Below, piece after piece: positions 56,880-64,000 of a stretch of DNA of 64,000 nucleotides (positions are counted from its first letter, which is position 1; every line of letters starts with the position of its first letter). Under the pieces are notes generated by a model, which was given only the letters and a program-made list of their open reading frames with translations, had not been told where the DNA came from and did no database searches. The position numbers and the translations under genes were made by a program. The DNA lies in the NCBI GenBank assembly GCA_024529925.1, contig JAFEUB010001043.1:367603-431602 (forward strand), read 5' to 3'. Origin of the DNA: Ophthalmolycus amberensis (lineage: Eukaryota; Chordata; Actinopteri; Perciformes; Zoarcidae).

Positions 56880-58643
56880 TATTTTTTTGTTGAACGTAAT
56901 GGCAAGCCATTCTGCCTTTTATGTCAGGCGTCATTAGCGCATTTCAAAGCTTCAAATCTTCAGCGCCACTTCAGCTCACTCCATGCTAACATCGACCAGG
57001 GAATTTCCAAAAGGGACTGAACTTCGCAGCACAAGTTGGTCACTTTGAAAAGGTCAGGCAGAAAGCAGATACAGTTTTTCCAAAAATTTACGAAGCACTC
57101 AGAGGACCGATAACGCTTGCATTTGTCAACTGGCTTGGAACATTGCACGGGCTAAAAGCCATACAATAAAGGGGGAGTTCGTTAAAAAATGCCTCAGTGA
57201 CGTTGCTGAAATCTTGTCTCCTGAAAACGACAAACTAAAACGAATGGTATCAGACGTCCAACTGTCCCGCCACACTTGTTGAACACAGAATATCGGACAT
57301 TAACACGGCTATTGAATCACAGTTGCACTCTGACCTTCAAGCATGTGAGTATTTTAGTGTCGCATTGGATGAGAGTTGTGACATACAAGACAAGCCTCAG
57401 TTGGCAATATTTGCACAGTCTGTGTCAAATGATTGTGTGATCAAAGAAGAACTCCTTGATATTGTGCCATTAAAAGACAGAACCCGTGGCATAGATGTTA
57501 AAGAAACAATGATGGCTGTATTTGCGAAAGCAAATCTGCCCATACCGAAACTAACTGCAATAGCCACGGATGGAGCGCCAGCCATGATCGGATCTGTGAA
57601 CGGGCTTGTGGGGCTGTGCAAAGCTGACCAAACATTTCCAGAGTTTTGGAATTTCCACTGCATCATCCACAGGGAGCAACTCGTGTCTAAATCATTGAAT
57701 TTAAACAACGTCATGAAGCCTGTGATGGAAATCGTCAACTACATCCGCACACAAGCGCTTAACCACAGGCAATTCAAGAGTCTCATCGCTGAGCTGGACC
57801 AAGGGCTTCCAGGTGACCTGCCGCTGCACTGCACTGTGAGGTGGCTGTCAAAAGGCCAGGTACTCTCTCGCTTCTTTGAGCTTTTGGATGCTCATGGAAG
57901 AGAAGGACAAGGACTATCCCGAGCTCTCGGACCTCGAGTGGATTATGGATCTGGCCTTTTTGGTCGACATGCTGTGTCACTTGGACAGACTGAACCTGAC
58001 CCTGCAGGGTAAGTTAAAAATGCTGCCTAACCTGGTGCAAAGTGTGTTTGCATTTGTCAACAAACTGAAGCTGTTCAAGGCGCATATTCAAAAGGGAGAT
58101 TTAACGCATTTTCCCACTCTGCTAAAAGCCAGTGGGCAAGTCACCAGCGCCGCCCTGAATAAGCAAAGAGCCAGATATGCAACACTGATTGAAAACCTGC
58201 ACGAAAGCTTTGTGACCCAGTTCCGTGATCTACAACTGAAAAGGCCACAGATTACGTTCCTCGTCGACCCATTTAATGCGGAGACGGACTGTTTGAAAGC
58301 ACCGCTAGTCACAGATGAGGCCGCGGCTGAGTTGGCGATGATCGATCTTTGTGAGGAGGACCAACTGAAACCTGCTTTAAGGGAAGGGACCATTGAGTTC
58401 TGGAAAAGTGTGCCAATGGAAAAATACCCCAATGTCAAACGGGCTGCGCTTAAGATACTGTCAATGTTTGGGTCAACATACGTCTGCGAGTCTGTGTTTT
58501 CTACCCTGAAACATGTGAAATCAAAGCATCGATCTGTTCTGACTGACACCCATGTGAAACAATTGCTTCGAGTGGCAACAACGGAATACAAGCCAGATTT
58601 GAAGAGGATTGTTCAAGGCAAGGAATGCCAGAAGTCCCACTAA
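56880..58643 (+). pseudogene. GTF2IRD2-like hAT transposase remnant, copy A
   Basis: The N-terminal BED finger (FVERNGKPFCLLCQASL, then LQRHFSSLH) at 56890-56995 is followed by a region with several stops and frameshifts to 57320. An open segment then runs 57323-57890 with the core motifs VALDESCDIQDKPQLA, IATDGAPAMIG, HCIIHREQLV and TVRWLSKGQVL. A one-base slip near 57885-57893 moves the frame to a second open segment that ends at 58643 with the dimerisation domain (FGSTYVCESVFSTLKHVKSK). It is a typical Charlie-type hAT transposase, clearly inactive here. Confidence 0.88.
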
Positions 58644-58985
58644 GCAACATGCATAGTAAAAGAAAAACGCTATTGTAAATTATTATATTTTTGTTTGTGG
58701 ACTTGGTTGAACTGAGAGTTTGTGTGTGTGAGACAGTGCACACAATGTTCATTGTTGAAAATGACTGGCCTGTGGTCTTAGTACTGTAGGAGTCAATTTC
58801 TGTCAGTATCATGTTGGTGTGTGACATTTACAATAAATCTGGCTGAGCAGAAGTCTGTGTGTGTGTGTGTGTGTGAGTGTGTGTGAGGAAGTGATGTTCA
58901 TGTGTGCCCATGTGTATGATGTGGCTCTTTGCGGTAACACAGTAAAAAATGTGGCTCTTAGTCTCTGACTGGTTGGCCACCCCTG

Positions 58986-59662
58986 CTCTAGTCTTTATTA
59001 TTTTTCTGTGATCTGCCTCGCCTCTACCCCCGCCACCCACAAGTTATTGCCCCGCGGCCTGTTCCGAGGGCTGACAGACCTGACGATGGGGTGCCTCACG
59101 GCGGAGGTGGCTGGAGACCTCGCGTCTGGCGCCAACGGGTGAGCGCCCGCCACTCGGAACCATAAAACCAAGTCCCGGATTTCACCCGGGGGACATTCTG
59201 GAGATATTGTGGCCGGGTGATGTGCCTCGTTGCTGGGGAGGTATGAGCCGAGAGTGGCGGGGTGTTATGGAGGTATATTTTATATATTTGTATCCATCTA
59301 ACCCTAACCATAACTTCCACAAGCCACATCCCCACCCAAACCTAACCCTTGAGAGAGTCACGGTTACTCCCGGATTTTACACGTGGGCCTTTGTGGAGGT
59401 ATTGTAGCCACGTAATGTTCCTCGTTGCTCGGCCTGGATGAGCGCTTTTCTGCTGGAGACAGGCGGCGTGTTGAGGTAGTATTCTGACCACGTAATAGGG
59501 AGAAGGAGAGGCGGTGGTGGAGAGGGAAAAAAAGGTTAAAATGTTGATTAGAAACGTATTTGTAATAAGTCAATGTAATAAGTCAAACACAAATGTAATC
59601 AGGGAGAAAACGTTTTTGAGAATGCATTTTAGTTTTGGGGGAACGTAATTTTTAGGAGACAG
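58986..59662. mobile_element. Right part of a MITE (family of 36267), unit 1
   Basis: CTCTAGTCTTTATTATTTTTCTGTGATCTGCC aligns with the centre of the 36267 element, and the right arm ends TTTTTAGGAGACAG at 59662. The middle is longer than in the 36267 copy and keeps the CTAACCCTAACC motif. The left arm is missing. Confidence 0.8.
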
Positions 59663-60229
59663 TGCAGTGAGGTTCTGGCTAACAGCTGTCTGAAGCCCTC
59701 TTATTTACGTCGCCACCTGAACACCAAGCATGCCAGTGCAAGTCAAAAGCCCCTTATCGAAATTGGAGGAGTTACAAAACAGCCCAAAACAACTGCAGTC
59801 TCATTCATGTTGGGTCTACAAAAACGCACTGCGGGCTTCATATCTGGTCACAGAATAACAAGAAAGGGGCTACCTCACACAATCGCCGAAGACGTGTGCT
59901 TGCCAGCTGCCAAAGAGATGGTGGAATGTATGATTGGAGAGAGAGAAGTAAACAAGTTGGACATGATCCCGGTGTCCAACAACACTGTGTCGCGCCGCAT
60001 CGATGCTTTGTCCGAAGACATCCTGGCTACATTAGTCGGTCGCGTGAAGAAGAGTGAGTTTTACTCTCTGCAAGTAGACGAGTCTACAGATGTGGCCAAT
60101 CTGGCCAATCTTCTGGTGTACGTCTGTTACCTTTTCGAAGGCACGGTGCAGGAAGTTTTTTTTGTCTTTTTTATCTTGGAAACAAACGCCCTGCGCGAGC
60201 AAACTGTTCTCTCATTGGTCCGATTTTAA
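59663..60229 (+). pseudogene. ZBED-like hAT transposase N-terminal fragment, unit 1
   Basis: The frame begins inside a BED finger (CSEVLANSCLKPSYLRRHLN then TKH) at the exact MITE border. It continues through LPHTIAEDVCLPAAKEMVE and VSNNTVSRRIDAL to LQVDESTDVANLANLLVYV, then is fused to unrelated sequence and stops after 188 residues. The catalytic C-terminal two-thirds are deleted. Confidence 0.85.
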
Positions 60230-60391
60230 GCGGCTATAAATATGGCTCTGTTGCTTTTTTATTTTTTTTTAAGATGTGTGTGGGGGGGTGGGGGGGGGGG
60301 GTGCGTGGACCCGTTCGGGATGTAGAAGGGGGTGTGTGGCCTAAAAAGTTTGGGAACCGCTGCCTTAGACCTTAATAGGGGAACGTAACAA

Positions 60392-61480
60392 ATACATTTC
60401 ACTAGCTTAGGGCCCCACCTCGGCCGGCGGTTTGGTCGGCTGGGGAGTCTTTAGGGATAGTTGGTGGAGGGTAGCCCGGCGAAGCGGTTGGGGGAAAGGC
60501 TAAGTTGAGGGTCCACTGCGGCTCCCGGGCCTTGCAGACCCCCCCGGTCCACGTGGGACAGTGGTGACTGTGGAGGAAGATGAATTCCGGGGAGTGGTTT
60601 AAGAGAGGGAGGGAGGGTGGGGTGCGAAAAGCGTGGCAGGCCGAGCTATGGTGGCCGTGGGTATTTGTAGGGTGTGGCCGGAAGTGGCCCCGTGGAGGTG
60701 TGGCCCTGCTCCTGAAATTCAGCTAAGATTTATCTCCAATTCACTAGCTTAGGGCCCCACCTCGGCCGGCGGTTTGGTCGGCTGGGGAGTCTTTAGGGAT
60801 AGTTGGTGGAGGGTAGCCCGGCGAAGCGGTTGGGGGAAAGGCTAGGTTGAGGGTCCACTGCGGCTCCCGGGCCTTGCAGACCCCCAAAATCAGCCTGTGC
60901 GCTGGTCGGCAAGATCGAGTGGGGATTTGTGGGTCTAAGACGGCGTTGGATATGGCCGACCCGATGTTGGCCGGGTGTCTGCAGGCGGGCTAACTTCTGG
61001 AATGGGAACCGAGAAGCCGTGGCGTTGCGGTGGCCCAGACGTGAGCTGCGTCGGGACGCGCCCTTGGCGGACGGGTGTCGCAGCGTCATTTGATGATTGG
61101 GTAACCGACTGCTGGTTGTCAGGAGTTTAAGGAATGGACGGCTGGCCCGTCCGCGGCCCCACGTGATAGCTGCGGCTACTATTGGTCCGATTTCATGGCA
61201 TGGGGGGGGGACCGACTTGGCATCTGCTTGCGAGATCCGAGGCTGGTCTACTGCGATGTCGTCCGCCGTGGAGAACCCCCAAAAGGCGCCTCTTCTGGGG
61301 GGGGGGGCAGCGTGGTGCCGAGAGGCAGAGGATGGCTAGTTGGAGAGTAGGAAAAGAGAGGGTGGGAACTGGCATCCCGGTGCCAGGAAACTGCGTGGTG
61401 GGAAAAGGGGGATAGGGGGGGGGGAGGACAGGGGAGAGGGAACCTGGCAACCCGGTGCCGGGGTGGGGAGCAGAGGGAAA
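60392..61480. other. GC-rich, G-tract block with internal 140-bp direct repeat
   Basis: CACTAGCTTAGGGCCCCACC through GCCTTGCAGACCCCC occurs at 60401-60545 and again at 60741-60885, and starts a third time at about 63924 in unit 2. The block is far richer in G and C than the rest of the window, with many GGGG runs. It could be satellite or the 5' region of a retroelement. Open frames here (for example 61097-61339) look compositional. Confidence 0.6.
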
Positions 61481-61603
61481 GGCATGTGTGGCGGGGGAAA
61501 GGCATGTGTGGCGCATATTCAAAAGGGCATGTGGCATGTGTGGCATGTGTGGCACATGTGTGGCATGTGTGGCACATGTGTGGCACATAAAGGCATGTGT
61601 GGC
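61481..61603. repeat. GCATGTGTGGC minisatellite at the tandem junction
   Basis: Irregular repeats of GGCATGTGTGGC and GCACATGTGTG. An internal partial copy of the unit boundary (GCGCATATTCAAAAGGG at 61511-61527) precedes the real junction at about 61602, indicating slippage or template switching at the breakpoint. Confidence 0.9.
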
Positions 61604-62165
61604 GCATATTCAAAAGGGAGATTTAACGCATTTTCCCACTCTGCTAAAAGCCAGTGGGCAAGTCACCAGCGCCGCCCTGAATAAGCAAAGAGCCAGATAT
61701 GCAACACTGATTGAAAACCTGCACGAAAGCTTTGTGACCCAGTTCCGTGATCTACAACTGAAAAGGCCACAGATTACGTTCCTCGTCGACCCATTTAATG
61801 CGGAGACGGACTGTTTGAAAGCACCGCTAGTCACAGATGAGGCCGCGGCTGAGTTGGCGATGATCGATCTTTGTGAGGAGGACCAACTGAAACCTGCTTT
61901 AAGGGAAGGGACCATTGAGTTCTGGAAAAGTGTGCCAATGGAAAAATACCCCAATGTCAAACGGGCTGCGCTTAAGATACTGTCAATGTTTGGGTCAACA
62001 TACGTCTGCGAGTCTGTGTTTTCTACCCTGAAACATGTGAAATCAAAGCATCGATCTGTTCTGACTGACACCCATGTGAAACAATTGCTTCGAGTGGCAA
62101 CAACGGAATACAAGCCAGATTTGAAGAGGATTGTTCAAGGCAAGGAATGCCAGAAGTCCCACTAA
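61602..62165 (+). pseudogene. GTF2IRD2-like transposase C-terminal fragment, unit 2
   Basis: About 187 residues identical to 58080-58643, ending in the dimerisation region and KECQKSH. Upstream the frame stays open into the minisatellite, producing a Cys-rich low-complexity N-terminus that is not part of the transposase. Confidence 0.88.
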
Positions 62166-62515
62166 GCAACATGCATAGTAAAAGAAAAACGCTATTGTAA
62201 ATTATTATATTTTTGTTTGTGGACTTGGTTGAACTGAGAGTTTGTGTGTGTGAGACAGTGCACACAATGTTCATTGTTGAAAATGACTGGCCTGTGGTCT
62301 TAGTACTGTAGGAGTCAATTTCTGTCAGTATCATGTTGGTGTGTGACATTTACAATAAATCTGGCTGAGCAGAAGTCTGTGTGTGTGTGTGTGTGTGAGT
62401 GTGTGTGAGGAAGGGATGGGGTGATGTTCATGTGTGCCCATGTGTATGATGTGGCTCTTTGCGGTAACACAGTAAAAAATGTGGCTCTTAGTCTCTGACT
62501 GGTTGGCCACCCCTG

Positions 62516-63191
62516 CTCTAGTCTTTATTATTTTTCTGTGATCTGCCTCGCCTCTACCCCCGCCACCCACAAGTTATTGCCCCGCGGCCTGTTCCGAGGG
62601 CTGACAGACCTGACGATGGGGTGCCTCACGGCGGAGGTGGCTGGAGACCTCGCGTCTGGCGCCAACGGGTGAGCGCCCGCCACTCGGAACCATAAAACCA
62701 AGTCCCGATTTCACCCGGGGGACATTCTGGAGATATTGTGGCCGGGTGATGTGCCTCGTTGCTGGGGAGGTATGAGCCGAGAGTGGCGGGGTGTTATGGA
62801 GGTATATTTTATATATTTGTATCCATCTAACCCTAACCATAACTTCCACAAGCCACATCCCCACCCAAACCTAACCCTTGAGAGAGTCACGGTTACTCCC
62901 GGATTTTACACGTGGGCCTTTGTGGAGGTATTGTAGCCACGTAATGTTCCTCGTTGCTCGGCCTGGATGAGCGCTTTTCTGCTGGAGACAGGCGGCGTGT
63001 TGTGGTAGTATTCTGACCACGTAATAGGGAGAAGGAGAGGCGGTGGTGGAGAGGGAAAAAAAGGTTAAAATGTTGATTAGAAACGTATTTGTAATAAGTC
63101 AATGTAATAAGTCAAACACAAATGTAATCAGGGAGAAAACGTTTTTGAGAATGCATTTTAGTTTTGGGGGAACGTAATTTTTAGGAGACAG
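62516..63191. mobile_element. Right part of the MITE, unit 2
   Basis: Copy of 58986-59662 with a one-base loss near 62708 and a G-to-T change near 63003. Confidence 0.8.
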
Positions 63192-63758
63192 TGCAGTGAG
63201 GTTCTGGCTAACAGCTGTCTGAAGCCCTCTTATTTACGTCGCCACCTGAACACCAAGCATGCCAGTGCAAGTCAAAAGCCCCTTATCGAAATTGGAGGAG
63301 TTACAAAACAGCCCAAAACAACTGCAGTCTCATTCATGTTGGGTCTACAAAAACGCACTGCGGGCTTCATATCTGGTCACAGAATAACAAGAAAGGGGCT
63401 ACCTCACACAATCGCCGAAGACGTGTGCTTGCCAGCTGCCAAAGAGATGGTGGAATGTATGATTGGAGAGAGAGAAGTAAACAAGTTGGACATGATCCCG
63501 GTGTCCAACAACACTGTGTCGCGCCGCATCGATGCTTTGTCCGAAGACATCCTGGCTACATTAGTCGGTCGCGTGAAGAAGAGTGAGTTTTACTCTCTGC
63601 AAGTAGACGAGTCTACAGATGTGGCCAATCTGGCCAATCTTCTGGTGTACGTCTGTTACCTTTTCGAAGGCACGGTGCAGGAAGTTTTTTTTGTCTTTTT
63701 TATCTTGGAAACAAACGCCCTGCGCGAGCAAACTGTTCTCTCATTGGTCCGATTTTAA
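63192..63758 (+). pseudogene. ZBED-like transposase N-terminal fragment, unit 2
   Basis: Same 188-residue frame as 59663-60229, with no change noticed in the protein. Confidence 0.85.
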
Positions 63759-64000
63759 GCGGCTATAAATATGGCTCTGTTGCTTTTTTATTTTTTTTTA
63801 AGATGTGTGTGGGGGGTGGGGGGGGGGTGCGTGGACCCGTTCGGGATGTAGAAGGGGTGTGTGGCCTAAAAAGTTTGGGAACCGCTGCCTTAGACCTTAA
63901 TAGGGGAACGTAACAAATACATTTCACTAGCTTAGGGCCCCACCTCGGCCGGCGGTTTGGTCGGCTGGGAGTCTTTAGGGATAGTTGGTGGAGGTAGCCC

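Larger units (their letters stand above)
56840..60362. mobile_element. Composite hAT element with two different transposase remnants
   Basis: Outer ends CAGGGATTCCAAAGTGTGG and AAAGTTTGGGAACCGCTG are inverted repeats, and CCTTAGAC flanks both (56832-56839, 60363-60370), a perfect 8-bp target duplication. Inside are a GTF2IRD2-like transposase, its own 3' terminus (GTTGGCCACCCCTG ending 58985), half of the 36267-type MITE (58986-59662), and the N-terminal part of a second, ZBED-like transposase. The most economical history is a ZBED-like hAT that received a MITE, which received a GTF2IRD2-like hAT, followed by deletion of the left side. Confidence 0.85.
58080..61601 (+). repeat. 3.52-kb tandem duplication, unit 1
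   Basis: From GCGCATATTCAAAAGGGAG onwards this unit is repeated at 61602 with offset 3522-3529 and only a few visible differences. It includes the C-terminal third of the GTF2IRD2-like frame, the MITE half, the ZBED-like fragment, the 3' terminus, the LTR remnant and the GC-rich block. Confidence 0.96.
61602..64000 (+). repeat. 3.52-kb tandem duplication, unit 2 (cut by window end)
   Basis: Second unit of the repeat starting at 58080, including 3' hAT terminus, LTR remnant and start of the GC-rich block. The window ends inside it, so more units may follow. Confidence 0.96.

Noticed and set aside
61097..61589. Several overlapping open frames in the GC-rich block
   Set aside because: Expected from high GC and minisatellite sequence; no codon pattern or motif.

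Overview
This window is vertebrate DNA, most likely a percomorph-type teleost fish. The evidence is its intron-containing genes (a very large interferon-inducible GTPase with a giant last exon, a galectin-2-like gene, a collagen IX-type exon, adenosine-receptor-type exons), a nuclear tRNA-Arg, fish-style LINE tails, and a very high density of hAT transposons and their MITEs. It has no bacterial features.

Layout. (1) 1-2661: repeat-rich non-coding DNA; 7-515 has a relative at 26558-29000. (2) 2662-23453: a recent direct segmental duplication, copy A 2662-11399 and copy B 14591-23453, nearly identical by eye. Each copy carries an L1 endonuclease relic, a LINE 3' tail, a palindrome, a 48-bp inverted repeat, a 33-bp tandem array with CRE-like TGACGTCA sites, an intact single-exon gene for an unrecognised 591/594-residue protein with an internal duplicated module, a 77-bp hairpin satellite (5 units in A, 8 in B) and two orphan adenosine-receptor-like exons. 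The 3.2-kb spacer holds a 61-bp minisatellite (16 units) and a tRNA-Arg(TCT). (3) 23693-24434: two COL9A1-like exons on the minus strand; the upstream one is cut exactly at the end of a hAT element. (4) 25572-31260: LTR-like and hAT repeats and a perfect 22-bp hairpin. (5) 31264-44740: an interferon-inducible very large GTPase gene (gvin1-like) with an ISRE-like site, TATA box, a probable non-coding first exon and six phase-compatible coding exons; one intron is filled with a LINE, a MITE and a solo LTR. (6) 44848-47802: a MITE, then a hAT element with two further elements nested in it. (7) 48297-49147: a complete four-exon galectin on the minus strand. (8) 51304-54805: a near-intact hAT element with a ZBED5-like transposase and perfect 8-bp target duplication, then a non-autonomous hAT element. 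(9) 56840-64000: a chimeric hAT element made of two transposase types plus half a MITE, bounded by a perfect 8-bp target duplication with a related empty site at 25760; its right part and a GC-rich flank are tandemly duplicated with a 3.52-kb period that runs off the window.

The host genes do not form one pathway. The GTPase and the galectin are plausibly immune-related. The most novel content is the duplicated unrecognised gene with its repeat-built flanks. Much of the rest is nested transposition that can be ordered in time from target-site duplications. Exon borders were placed by eye from splice signals, reading-frame phase and remembered family features; no alignment or database search was run.
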